Numbered from the stretch's first letter, positions 24,622 through 33,455 are shown. The stretch is 64,000 nucleotides of DNA from Hyphomicrobiales bacterium (GCA_028280515.1 JANQLP010000228.1:1-64000), one strand, 5' to 3'. The notes: generated by a model from the sequence alone, not told the origin. Translations and numbers: made by a program.

Positions 24622-26906
24622 GAGCGGAAGATGTAGATCGGACTCGACCAGGCCTGATGGCCGTCTTCCTGCGTGACGCGCACATAAAGCGCGTTGTCGC
24701 CCTCGTCACGCAACGGGATGTCCTGTTCCAGCGACATCTCCAGGTGCGGGTTCTCGTCGGGCAGCCGGAACAGGCGCAGTTTGCGTCCGAGTTTTCCGGC
24801 GTCGAATACGATGTCCTCGAATCCGATATCCGAGATGCTCAGCGTCTCGGAAACGACCGGGGTCCGGATATCGATCGCGCCGACGTGTGCGTCCTTGAGC
24901 CAGGCGTCAAAGCCGCCATAGTTACCGGTGGTCAGCGCTCTCCAGCGCAGCTCATTCGGTCCGTCCTGATCGAGCGCCTTGTCGCGGTTGAAAAAGTTGA
25001 TCGGCACGGTGCGCTCGACCTCATTGCCCTCGAACTTGGCCGAGCCGTCCCAGATGACCTGCCGGAACCGACCGCGATATTCAGCCCCCTCCCAGATCAC
25101 CCTGACGCGCCGCCCTAGGTCGTCTTTGCTGTAGGGCCGGTGCGTCGAGACGTGCTCGAGCCCGTTGAAAATGTCGATACGCTCGATAGGTGCGGAGCCG
25201 ATTGCATGAATCTTCAGCGTCGCGTCCCCGGAAGCGAGCTGCACGATATCCCCCATCACCGCGTCCCGGGACGCATGTCCGTCAGCAGGGCCAAGGGCCG
25301 GGTCGTCGTGATAGAGCGTGCCGTCGGCCGCAAACTCCGCCGTCACGTCGAGGATCATGCGGTTGCCGGTGGTGCCGTAATGGTGGCGCTTGCGGAAGCA
25401 ATCGAAGATTGCGGGGCGCGTCAGCTCCGGTGTACGGAAGCAGGTGAGGCCGCCGATCGCACCAAACTTGGACGAGCCGGGATAGCTCGCACCGGGCCGG
25501 CCCTTGTGACCGTCGGAATTGCAGACGACGCCGACCCGGTAGCCCATCTCCAGCGCGTCATGGAGTATCCACTCGAAGGTGCCCCAGGAGGAATGCACCT
25601 CGACGGACTTTTCCACGCGCCCGTCATGCGCCACCTTCACATCGGCATAGCGCCCGCCGCAGTGAGCGAGACAGACCGTGTCCTCGCCGTTCTCGATCAG
25701 CTTCTCGAACAGCGCCGCGGCCGTCCCGCAATCGGTATCGATGTCGCTCATATCGTCGACGAGCGCGTGGGACGAACGGTAAATCGGCCGGTCTTCCGTC
25801 ATATAGAAGACGTTGCGGTCGCCGCCGAGGAAGGTATTGCCGGACCACTCATATCCCGGAAGCGTGACGAACCGGCCCGGCGCGTTGAACTCGCCCATCA
25901 GCGCATTGAGGTCGGCCCAGAACTCCTTGGTGATCTGGAAATCGTTGCCCTGATGACCGATGACGTCGATGAACGCCTTGTCGCGGGCGAACTCCATATA
26001 TTGCCGTGCGCTGTTGGTGCCGATGGTCTCTTCGCTCTGGCCGTGCACGTCGCCCCAGAAATGCAGCGCCTGTCCGTCGGCCCGCGCGACAATCCGCAGG
26101 GGGTTCGATACGCAAAGCGGGACATCGCCCTCGTCGGAGACTTCGACCCGGTAGACGCCGGGCTCGCGTACGGTCAGGCCCTCGACGATGTGGGCAAACG
26201 CATCGGGTGCGAACGAAACGGTCTCCGGTAGGCCGTCGATCTCCGGCGTTGCCTTCAACCGCAAGGTTGCCGAAACCTTGTCGCTCGGATTGCCCCACCG
26301 GTCTTCACCCTTCAGCGACAGACGGAAGGGCTCGCCCGCCGGGTGCGTCGTCGGCAGGACGGCGCGCCAGGTCTCCGGCGGTCCGGGAACGATGTTGATG
26401 GTGGGCTGCTCGGGAATCGGCACATAAGTGTAAGTGGCGATCGCGTCGACGAGGACGCGGAACTCGAACGTGTCCTCGCAGAAGGTCTGAAGGCGCATGC
26501 CGGGCGACCCGCCGCTCCGCTCGCCGTACACGATGGTGATCGTGTCGCCCTCTTTCATGAAGCCGTTGACGACCTTGATGTAGAGCGTTGCGTCCCACGG
26601 CCGCACATTGCCTTTCGGATCGTAGCGGACTTCCAGTTTCGCGTTGTTGCTGGCAACCACGGTGGTGTAGCCGGGGGCTGCAGGGTCGTCGAATTGCGGC
26701 GATGTTTGGTCAGTTGCGAAACGGCCGACGATCTTGATGCTGCCGCTGTCGTCGATGCCGTAAAAGCCGGCGGTGTAGACCAGCGTGATGGTGGTATAGG
26801 AGCCCGCCTCGAACTCGCCGGACGGCTCTATGGTCGCGTGCCCCGCAAGCTCCGCGGGAATGTTGTCCGAAAGGTTTCCTGCAAGCAGAACCTTGCTGCC
26901 CTCCAC
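24618..26906 (-). CDS. DUF3604 protein, PHP-like putative metal hydrolase
   Basis: 762-residue protein. The N-terminal third is beta-rich and Ig-like. The central region carries LHFWGDVHGQSEE (near residue 280), IGHQGNDFQITKEFW, LPGYEWSG and CNSDGHKGRPGASYPG, His/Asp-rich motifs that make up the DUF3604 domain, regarded as related to PHP phosphoesterases. The reaction is unknown. The start is GTG (26904-26906) with GGGAG 6 nt upstream. It overlaps the sulfatase gene by 4 bp, so the two enzymes probably act together on one class of substrate. No signal peptide is seen. Confidence 0.8.
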   Translation of the reverse strand: MEGSKVLLAGNLSDNIPAELAGHATIEPSGEFEAGSYTTITLVYTAGFYGIDDSGSIKIVGRFATDQTSPQFDDPAAPGYTTVVASNNAKLEVRYDPKGNVRPWDATLYIKVVNGFMKEGDTITIVYGERSGGSPGMRLQTFCEDTFEFRVLVDAIATYTYVPIPEQPTINIVPGPPETWRAVLPTTHPAGEPFRLSLKGEDRWGNPSDKVSATLRLKATPEIDGLPETVSFAPDAFAHIVEGLTVREPGVYRVEVSDEGDVPLCVSNPLRIVARADGQALHFWGDVHGQSEETIGTNSARQYMEFARDKAFIDVIGHQGNDFQITKEFWADLNALMGEFNAPGRFVTLPGYEWSGNTFLGGDRNVFYMTEDRPIYRSSHALVDDMSDIDTDCGTAAALFEKLIENGEDTVCLAHCGGRYADVKVAHDGRVEKSVEVHSSWGTFEWILHDALEMGYRVGVVCNSDGHKGRPGASYPGSSKFGAIGGLTCFRTPELTRPAIFDCFRKRHHYGTTGNRMILDVTAEFAADGTLYHDDPALGPADGHASRDAVMGDIVQLASGDATLKIHAIGSAPIERIDIFNGLEHVSTHRPYSKDDLGRRVRVIWEGAEYRGRFRQVIWDGSAKFEGNEVERTVPINFFNRDKALDQDGPNELRWRALTTGNYGGFDAWLKDAHVGAIDIRTPVVSETLSISDIGFEDIVFDAGKLGRKLRLFRLPDENPHLEMSLEQDIPLRDEGDNALYVRVTQEDGHQAWSSPIYIFRS

Positions 26907-27020
26907 GTTACTCTCCCTCGCTCACAGGCCGATTGTCAGCATGCCGCCAAAACATGAGGGCAGCACGCCGCCCGGCCTCCGTTGATGAACCCTGCCGCTT
27001 CGCTGGTGGATCGGGGCGCG

Positions 27021-27884
27021 TCAGGCCGCCGCCTGATGCTGAAACGGCGTTCCCTTGATGGTCGTGCGATGCATGGTGCGTTCGTACGATTCCGCGTCAT
27101 AAGGCGTTGCGCTGTGCATGGTGCAGCGATTGTCCCACATGACAATGTCGTGCGGTCTCCACGCGTGCGCATAGACAAAATCAGGCCGGACGGAATGCTC
27201 GTACAGCCGCGCCAGCAGGGCATTGCTCTCGTCTTTGCCGAGGCCCTTGATGCTGACGGTGAAGCCCTCGTTTACGAACAGGGCCTTGCGGCCCGAATCC
27301 GGATGCCGGAGAACGACCGGATGCTCAACGTCGACCCATTCGGCCAGTTGCTGTTCAGTGGGGTCGGGGCGTTTGCCGCCTTCTGCCATCAGCATGTAGC
27401 GGTGCTTGTAGTTGTGGATGGCGACGGCATCGTCGACGAGGGCTTTGGTCTGGTCATCAAGAGCTTCATATGCCGCGTACATGTCCGCATAGAGCGTGTC
27501 GCCGCCCTCGGGCGGGACGGTGAGACCATGGAGGATCGAGCCCATGGGCGGAACCGCTTCATACGTGATGTCGCTGTGCCAGTAGGCGCCGCCGTTCTCC
27601 AGCGGCTTGACGCCGCCGCGCCCGCGGTTGGAAAGCACGAGGATTTCCGGATGCGTCGGCAGCAGCCAGTCCTTGACCGTGTGGCCCTGCAACTCGCCGA
27701 AGTTCTGCGAAAAGGCGACGTGCTGTTCCTGGGTTAGGTCCTGATCCCGGAAAACCAGGATCGAATGGTCCCACCAGGCCTGCTTGATCTGCTGGACCGT
27801 GTCGGCATCCAGCGGTTTCGACAGATCGATACCGGCGACCTCGCCGACGAACGTCTTGCCTATTCTGGTGACGGACAATGTCAT
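27021..27884 (-). CDS. TauD/TfdA-family 2-oxoglutarate dioxygenase
   Basis: Fe(II)/2-oxoglutarate oxygenase with facial triad H103-S-D105 (GGAYWHSDITYE) and distal H257 (NRCTMHSATPYD). The 2-oxoglutarate-binding Arg is near residue 273 (MHRTTIKG). TauD oxidises taurine and releases sulfite. Relatives cleave sulfate esters (AtsK), 2,4-D (TfdA) or other small molecules. Placement 9 bp after a TauC-like permease gene supports an alkylsulfonate or sulfate ester substrate, but this is inference. The 287-residue length is normal. Confidence 0.88.
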   Translation of the reverse strand: MTLSVTRIGKTFVGEVAGIDLSKPLDADTVQQIKQAWWDHSILVFRDQDLTQEQHVAFSQNFGELQGHTVKDWLLPTHPEILVLSNRGRGGVKPLENGGAYWHSDITYEAVPPMGSILHGLTVPPEGGDTLYADMYAAYEALDDQTKALVDDAVAIHNYKHRYMLMAEGGKRPDPTEQQLAEWVDVEHPVVLRHPDSGRKALFVNEGFTVSIKGLGKDESNALLARLYEHSVRPDFVYAHAWRPHDIVMWDNRCTMHSATPYDAESYERTMHRTTIKGTPFQHQAAA

Positions 27885-27893
27885 CTCAACCTC

Positions 27894-28796
27894 CTATCTC
27901 TGCATTCCCCATCGGATGACGGTCTTCGTCTCGATGTTCCGGAACACTACATTCTCAACCACAAAGCCAATCAGGATCACCATGAACAGGCCGGCGAAGA
28001 CGCCGTCTGTCTCGAGGTTCTGACTGGACTCAAAGATGTACCAACCAAGGCCACCGCTGCCGGACGATGCGCCGAACACCAGTTCGGCCCCGATCAGGGT
28101 GCGCCATGCGAATGCCCAGCCGATCTTCATGCCCGCGAGGATCGATGGCAGGGCGGCCGGAACCAGGATCTTCCAGACATACCCGATGCCCCATAGGCCG
28201 TAATTTCGTCCGATCATGCGCAGGGTCTGGCTCACGCCCTCGAAGCCTGAGTGCGTGCTCAGCGCAACCGCCCAAAGAACCGAATGGATCAGGACGAAGA
28301 CGAGGCTCCCGGTTCCCAAACCGAACCACAGCATGGCGAGCGGAAGCAGAGCGATCGCCGGCAGGGGATTGAACATGGCGGTCGCCATGGCGATGAAATC
28401 GCTGCCGAAGCGAAACGCGGTCGCCCAAAGGATCAGGATCGCGGCGAGGAACAGTCCGGCGCCGTAACCGATGATGAGGACCTTTATGGAGAACCAGATG
28501 TTGTGGATCAGAGTCCCATGGAACAGCGCGTTGTAGAGCGTCATGAAGGAGTCGGAGAAGCTCGGCAGCATCAACGGTTCAACATCGAAGCCCACCGTGT
28601 AGGCCTGCCAGACGGAAACCAACGCCAGCAGAATGACCGCCTTGCGGACCGCGTCGATGTTCCAGATGCGTTCGAACCATGACAGTGTAATGGCGACTTC
28701 GCCGGTTTGCGCCTGCTGCAGGTCGGAGACCTCGAATTCGGGTCGGATGACGAGTTCCGGCAGGGACGCGGTTTTTTTGGAGACGTTCGTGCTCAT
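27894..28796 (-). CDS. ABC importer permease, NitT/TauT family, copy A
   Basis: The 300-residue permease has a polar N-terminal extension (residues 1-45) and six hydrophobic segments. The EAA-type loop is near GVSQTLRMIGRNYGLWGIGYVWKILVPAALP. The start at 28796 (MSTNVSKK) overlaps the stop of copy B by 4 bp. It is clearly a paralogue of copy B: the shared blocks include MFNPLPAIALLPLA-LWFGLG, RMIGRNYGLWG and AGMKIGWAFAWRTLIGAELVFG. NitT/TauT importers normally use a permease homodimer, so a heterodimer is likely here. Confidence 0.9.
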   Translation of the reverse strand: MSTNVSKKTASLPELVIRPEFEVSDLQQAQTGEVAITLSWFERIWNIDAVRKAVILLALVSVWQAYTVGFDVEPLMLPSFSDSFMTLYNALFHGTLIHNIWFSIKVLIIGYGAGLFLAAILILWATAFRFGSDFIAMATAMFNPLPAIALLPLAMLWFGLGTGSLVFVLIHSVLWAVALSTHSGFEGVSQTLRMIGRNYGLWGIGYVWKILVPAALPSILAGMKIGWAFAWRTLIGAELVFGASSGSGGLGWYIFESSQNLETDGVFAGLFMVILIGFVVENVVFRNIETKTVIRWGMQR

Positions 28797-29692
28797 CGTG
28801 ACTGCATCCCCCAACGGCGAACCGTCCGGTTCTCGATGTTGTTGAAGATGAGGTTCTCGACAATGACGCCCACGAGAATGACCGTGAACAATCCGGCAAA
28901 GACGTGGGCGATACGCAGGTCCATCTGATTGGAGAAGACGAACCATCCAAGCCCGCCGGAGGCGCCCTCCGACGTGTCCGAAATCGAACCGCCGAACACC
29001 AGTTCAGCGGCAATGAGGGTGCGCCACGCATAGGCCCAGCCGATCTTCATGCCCATCAGAATCTGCGGGAACGCCGCCGGTATGAGCAGCTTGGCGACAT
29101 AGACGAGGCCGCGCAGGCCGTAGTTTCGGCCGACCATGCGTTGCGTTTCGCTGACGCTCATGAAACCCACATGCGCGTTCAGTGCGACCGGCCAGATCAC
29201 CGAATGCAGAAGCGTGAAAATGATGGCGTCGGCACCGAGCCCGAACCACAACAGCGCGAGCGGCAGCAATGCGATGGCGGGCAGGGGATTGAGCATCGCC
29301 GTCAGCGTGCTCAGGATATCGCTGCCGAACCGCGTCATGGTGGCGGCGGTCGTCAATATGGTCGCGATGATAAGGCCGATGATGTAACCGATCACGAGCA
29401 CGGTGAGGGAATTCCACACCATGATCAGAAGCTGCTCGTTGAAAACCCCGTCGAACAGCGCCTCGGCCGTCGAGCTGAATTGCGGAAGAATGAGCTCGGA
29501 GACCTCAGCCCAGTTCGTGTAGAGCTCCCAGATCGCAAGCAGGATCACCAGGATCGTGAGCTTGCGCACGGAGCTCATGTCGGAGATGCGCTCCCACAGG
29601 GTCAGTTTGCGTGCGACGTCGCCCGTGGCGGCCTTGCCGATCTCGTCCGCTTCGAATTCCGGGCGGACATGGATGCTTGGCGCGCTCGTCAT
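28793..29692 (-). CDS. ABC importer permease, NitT/TauT family, copy B
   Basis: The 299-residue paralogue of copy A has the same layout: polar N-terminus (MTSAPSIHVRPEFEADEIGKA), six membrane segments, LNPLPAIALLPLALLWFGLG and RMVGRNYGLRGLVYVAKLLIP. The start at 29692 overlaps the ATPase gene stop by 4 bp, and the end overlaps the copy A start by 4 bp, so ATPase, B and A are translationally coupled. A small insertion (GGSISDTSEGASGG) near residue 235 distinguishes B from A. Confidence 0.9.
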   Translation of the reverse strand: MTSAPSIHVRPEFEADEIGKAATGDVARKLTLWERISDMSSVRKLTILVILLAIWELYTNWAEVSELILPQFSSTAEALFDGVFNEQLLIMVWNSLTVLVIGYIIGLIIATILTTAATMTRFGSDILSTLTAMLNPLPAIALLPLALLWFGLGADAIIFTLLHSVIWPVALNAHVGFMSVSETQRMVGRNYGLRGLVYVAKLLIPAAFPQILMGMKIGWAYAWRTLIAAELVFGGSISDTSEGASGGLGWFVFSNQMDLRIAHVFAGLFTVILVGVIVENLIFNNIENRTVRRWGMQSR

Positions 29693-30543
29693 TGATCGAG
29701 TTCCTCGCCGAGAATCTCGTCTTCCAGAATGCGGTCGGCAAACAGCATGTCGTGAATGCGTTGCTGCACGCGTGCGAACACTTTCGTTCCGACGTTTTCG
29801 TGATTGAGTTCGTGGGCGTTCAGTTCCGCCTTCACCTGTCCCGGGTGCGGCGACAGCACGAGAATGCGGCTGCCGACGATCAGAGCTTCCTCGATAGAGT
29901 GGGTGACGAACAGCACGGTGAAATGCGTGTCTTCCCAGAGCTGCAGCAGTTCCTTCTGCATCTGCAGGCGCGTGAGCGCGTCCAGCGCAGCGAACGGCTC
30001 GTCCATCAGGAGGACATCGGGCTCCATGGCCATGCCTCGCGCGATCGCCACGCGCTGTTTCATGCCGCCGGAGAGCATATGGGGGAATGTGTCTTCGAAG
30101 CCGGTGAGCTTTACCTTGTGGATGTACTCCATGGCGATCTCGTTGGCTTCCGCGGCGTTCGTCGTCTTGCCGCCGTTGCGCAGCGCGAACGTGATGTTCT
30201 GCTTCACGGTCTTCCACGGCAGGAGCTGGTCGAACTCCTGGAACACCATGACGCGGTCGGGGCCGGGATCGGAGATCTCGCGACCCTTGAGGCGAATGTG
30301 GCCCTCAACCGGCTTCATGTAGCCGGCAATGCCCTTGAGCAAGGTCGACTTGCCGCAGCCGGACGGCCCCAGAAGCACGAACCTGTCCGCCGGGAACACG
30401 TCGAAGCTGACGCGGTATGTGGCGGTGATCAGATGCTCCTTGGTCTTGTACTGGAGCGTGACCCCGCCGACCTCGAGAATTGGGTTTGGAGTGCCCGTGG
30501 CGGACGTGTCGTCCGCCACGGAGTCAGTTTTCGCATCCATCAA
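29689..30543 (-). CDS. ABC importer ATPase, NitT/TauT family
   Basis: Nucleotide-binding subunit with Walker A GPSGCGKST (residues 59-67), signature LSGGMKQRVAIARGM, Walker B DVLLMDEPFAALD and switch LFVTHSIEEAL. The 284 residues include a 20-residue Asp/Thr-rich N-terminal extension. The gene abuts the binding-protein gene with no spacer, its start immediately preceding that gene's stop in plus-strand coordinates. It drives the heterodimeric A/B permease. Confidence 0.93.
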   Translation of the reverse strand: MMDAKTDSVADDTSATGTPNPILEVGGVTLQYKTKEHLITATYRVSFDVFPADRFVLLGPSGCGKSTLLKGIAGYMKPVEGHIRLKGREISDPGPDRVMVFQEFDQLLPWKTVKQNITFALRNGGKTTNAAEANEIAMEYIHKVKLTGFEDTFPHMLSGGMKQRVAIARGMAMEPDVLLMDEPFAALDALTRLQMQKELLQLWEDTHFTVLFVTHSIEEALIVGSRILVLSPHPGQVKAELNAHELNHENVGTKVFARVQQRIHDMLFADRILEDEILGEELDQ

Positions 30544-31584
30544 TCAGCTGCCATTCTGATCGTAGTTGTTGTCCCAGTAGTAGTCCTTCCAACTCGCCGG
30601 CATGTTCTCGATGGCGCCGATGGAGTGCATGAACTTCGCGAACTCCATGGTGCGCTCGGGCGTCAGCGAGTAGAGCATCTCTTTCTCGTCACCGACCATC
30701 TTCTCGATGTCTTCGAGCTTGAGTTTGGACTTGGTGAAGCGGTGGAAGAGGGCGGCTGCCTCTTTCTTGTTGTCGTTGATCCAATTGATGGCTTCCCGGT
30801 AGGACGTCCAGACGCACTCGTACATCTTCGGGTTCGCCTTCATCCATTCTTCCTTGTTGTACATGGCGACGGTCGAGTGGCGCCCGCCAAGCACGTCATA
30901 GGAGGTCAGGACGTTGTGGATCTTGTCGCTCTGCAATTCGGCGAACGAAGTCGGCAGCGTGGCGAAGTGGCTCTTCACCGCCTGTCCGCCGGCAAGAAGC
31001 GCCGCCATGGCGGACGGATGCTTCATTGATACGGTCATCGGATCGAGCTTGAAGGCGTTATCCGCGCCCCACTTCTTCTTCGCGGCCATCTGCAGGACCA
31101 CGGCCTGAATGGAGACTTTCACCGATGGCGTTGCGATCTTGTGGTCCGTCAACCCGACATAGTCTTCGAGCTTTTTGACCCGGTCGTCGTTGGTGTTGAG
31201 CTTCAGCGGCATCGCCGACAGGGTCGTCATGGCCCTGACATTGAGACGGCCCTTGGTCTTGTCCCAGAGCTTGAGCAGCGGGCCAATGCCACCCGCGGCA
31301 AAGTCAACATTGCCGGACAGCAGCGCCTGGTTTACGGCTGCGCCGCCGCTGAAACGGTGCATCGTGACCTTGACCTCACCGAGGCCCTTATCGTTCGCAC
31401 ACCTCTGAACCAGCTTCTTGTCGACGACAACGTGCATCGGCAGGTACAGAAGTCCGAACTGCTGTGCAAACCGGACCTCGTTGGTTTCCGCGACCGCGCC
31501 GGTGGTCGACGCAACGCTCATACCCACAATGGCGGCGCTGGCCGCCAGAACCCTTACATGGCGCTTCAGAACTGATTTTTTCAC
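30544..31584 (-). CDS. ABC importer substrate-binding protein, NitT/TauT family
   Basis: 346-residue receptor with a Sec signal peptide ending near residue 33 (TTGAVAETNEV). The mature start EVRFAQQFGLLYLPMHVVVDKKLVQ is typical of nitrate/sulfonate/taurine receptors of the NMT1-like fold. The internal FSGGAAVNQALLSGNVDFAAGGIGPLL is the usual ligand-loop region. The ligand is unproven. Neighbouring TauD and ComA-like genes suggest an organosulfur compound. It starts 139 bp after the ComA-like gene and probably has its own ribosome entry within one transcript. Confidence 0.9.
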   Translation of the reverse strand: MKKSVLKRHVRVLAASAAIVGMSVASTTGAVAETNEVRFAQQFGLLYLPMHVVVDKKLVQRCANDKGLGEVKVTMHRFSGGAAVNQALLSGNVDFAAGGIGPLLKLWDKTKGRLNVRAMTTLSAMPLKLNTNDDRVKKLEDYVGLTDHKIATPSVKVSIQAVVLQMAAKKKWGADNAFKLDPMTVSMKHPSAMAALLAGGQAVKSHFATLPTSFAELQSDKIHNVLTSYDVLGGRHSTVAMYNKEEWMKANPKMYECVWTSYREAINWINDNKKEAAALFHRFTKSKLKLEDIEKMVGDEKEMLYSLTPERTMEFAKFMHSIGAIENMPASWKDYYWDNNYDQNGS

Positions 31585-31723
31585 TTTAGGTACTCCTCCC
31601 TTTCTACGCTAAGAGCAGTCTCGCCCAGTTCTTGGTTTTGCGGGTTCAGCACTGCACAGGTTTCAAACAAGCCGCATCAAAGCCCTTTCAATTCCATTCT
31701 CCGGTCCACGCATGACCGACCTC

Positions 31724-32545
31724 TTACTCCGCCGCCTGCGCCAACTGGCCGGGGCCGGTAACACTCAGTCCCACACGCAATGCCTCGGTTTCGAACACGT
31801 GTTCCGGCATTACGTTCGCCAGATTGACGTCCGGACCGAACTCCTCGATCAGGAACTTCTTGAGCTGGTAGACATCGCAGTGATGCGTGCCGGCGATCCA
31901 CGGCCCGATCAGCTCGAAAATCACGCGCGACGCATCGAGACCCTCGCGCAGTCCGGCGATCAGTTTGCCGTTGGGCTCGCCGTCGATCAGCAGTTCCGCG
32001 CCCTCGACGAGGACCACATTGGCGCCGGCGTCGAAGCACTGGTTCGCTTCTTCAATCAGGACGGCTGCGCTCGTTTCGTCGCTCTTCGACCCGACCTCGC
32101 CATGCACCTCCAGCCCGCAATCGACCGCCTTGCGTATAAGCGTCTGACGCGTTGCCGCGTCGAGTGGAACCACATTGTCGGAAACCTCGATCGCCTCGAA
32201 GCCGAGCCGCTTCGCTTCCTCAAAGAACGGCGTGGCGCCCGCTACGCCTTGTGTCGCATACACATATTCGAGGAACTGCCCGCCGATGAAGCCATGAACA
32301 TCGTGCTCCTTGTACAGCGCGATCTTCTCCTCCAGGTACGGTTCGTCGTACAGCCGCGCCGTGCCGACGACGAATTTCGCAAGGTCAACATGCGGTCCGA
32401 GCAGGCCGAGCCAGTCGCGCTGCTGGCCGATGGGCAGACCCCAGTCCATCATCATGGTGAGGCCCGTTGTGCGCGGTTTCGACCGGCTCCGCATGGGTGG
32501 AAGCGGGACCAGAGCAAAGGGTTCGCGTTTTTCGGATCCGGTCAT
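31724..32545 (-). CDS. Phosphosulfolactate synthase (ComA)-like protein
   Basis: The segments KPRTTGLTMMMDWGLPIGQQ (residues 23-41), VDLAKFVVGTARLY (53-66) and HDVHGFIGGQFLEYVYATQG (81-100) follow the pattern of the ComA family, TIM-barrel enzymes that add sulfite to phosphoenolpyruvate to make (2R)-phospho-3-sulfolactate. This is the first step of coenzyme M synthesis in methanogens and some bacteria. The conserved Asp and Lys of those motifs are present. 273 residues is normal. Known relatives also include plant HSA32 and uncharacterised bacterial proteins, so activity must be tested. It overlaps the GntR gene by 4 bp. Confidence 0.72.
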   Translation of the reverse strand: MTGSEKREPFALVPLPPMRSRSKPRTTGLTMMMDWGLPIGQQRDWLGLLGPHVDLAKFVVGTARLYDEPYLEEKIALYKEHDVHGFIGGQFLEYVYATQGVAGATPFFEEAKRLGFEAIEVSDNVVPLDAATRQTLIRKAVDCGLEVHGEVGSKSDETSAAVLIEEANQCFDAGANVVLVEGAELLIDGEPNGKLIAGLREGLDASRVIFELIGPWIAGTHHCDVYQLKKFLIEEFGPDVNLANVMPEHVFETEALRVGLSVTGPGQLAQAAE

Positions 32546-33360
32546 TCGAGTTTCTCCAGCAATTCGATGGGCCGGTGCCCTGCCGGCAGATACACAAGTT
32601 GATAGGAGGCCGGGGCGTTGCGGTAGGTCCGCCCGAAAATGTGCCAGACCGTGCCGTAGGAACCTTTCTCGATGCCCATCCTGCGGCAGGCGTTCCCGGG
32701 CAGCTTCTCGGTCAGGATCTCGTGCTCGAAGCGAAGCGTCGGCATGTTGTAGGTCTTGTTCAGGAATTCGCGCAGGGTGACGCCGCTCAGTTCCTCATGG
32801 GATCGGTCGAGCAGAGACCCGTAATGCTCGATCGGCAGATAGAACCGGCAAAAGCCCTTGAACAGGTTGGACACCGTCAAGATGCGGTCGATGCGGACAA
32901 ATGATCCGGTGCCGTCGTGAAACCGTTCCCAGGGGCGCCGGGCGCCGTTTCGGGCACGCTGGACCACCTCGATCGACTCCACCTGCAGATAGACCGGCAG
33001 AAGCGGGCCTCCCGCCTCGGCGCGAAAACGGAAATGGACCAGGTCGCGTTTCTCGACCTTTTGGTCGTTGATGACGTCGACGGTTCCCGAGACGAACGTG
33101 CCTTTCCCCGCGCGACGGACGAGGACGCCCTGGTCGACAAGGTCGCTCATGGCCTTCTGGATGGTTCCCAGGCTGATGGGCAGGACGGCGCTCAGATTCC
33201 GCTCGCCCGGTATCTGCGATCCCGGCTTGAATTCACCGGATTCGATCGCATCGAGCACAACTTCGGAAAGTCGGAGATACTTCGGACCGCGCGCCTCACG
33301 GCCGGACGACGACTGCGAGAATCGCCGAACAATGGAAGCCACCTGTAGGCTCTCACTCAC
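32542..33360 (-). CDS. GntR-family regulator with UTRA ligand domain
   Basis: Winged helix domain about residues 25-92 (YLRLSEVVLDAIESGEFKPGSQIPGERNLSAVL, then GTIQKAMSDLVDQGVLVRRAGKGTF) and a C-terminal UTRA/chorismate-lyase-like ligand-binding domain (about 115-265). It heads the minus-strand block, and its stop overlaps the ComA-like start. It most likely senses the transported compound or a catabolite and represses the operon. A/T-rich repeats directly upstream (33411-33429) are a candidate operator. Confidence 0.88.
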   Translation of the reverse strand: MSESLQVASIVRRFSQSSSGREARGPKYLRLSEVVLDAIESGEFKPGSQIPGERNLSAVLPISLGTIQKAMSDLVDQGVLVRRAGKGTFVSGTVDVINDQKVEKRDLVHFRFRAEAGGPLLPVYLQVESIEVVQRARNGARRPWERFHDGTGSFVRIDRILTVSNLFKGFCRFYLPIEHYGSLLDRSHEELSGVTLREFLNKTYNMPTLRFEHEILTEKLPGNACRRMGIEKGSYGTVWHIFGRTYRNAPASYQLVYLPAGHRPIELLEKLE

Positions 33361-33410
33361 GCGTCCGCGCCCTCCCTGTGATCTTGCGATCAGCGCGTTG
33401 GTCTTTAAAA

Positions 33411-33429
33411 CTATATAGCTTTATAGCTT
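33411..33429. promoter_or_regulatory. Candidate GntR operator / promoter
   Basis: Palindrome CTATATAG (33411-33418) runs into a perfect tandem repeat of TATAGCTT (33414-33421 and 33422-33429), about 50-70 bp ahead of the GntR start in a locally A/T-rich patch. The hexamers also resemble -10 elements, so repression by occlusion is plausible. Confidence 0.4.
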
Positions 33430-33455
33430 TGAACGGTCAAACAGAACCGCATGAA

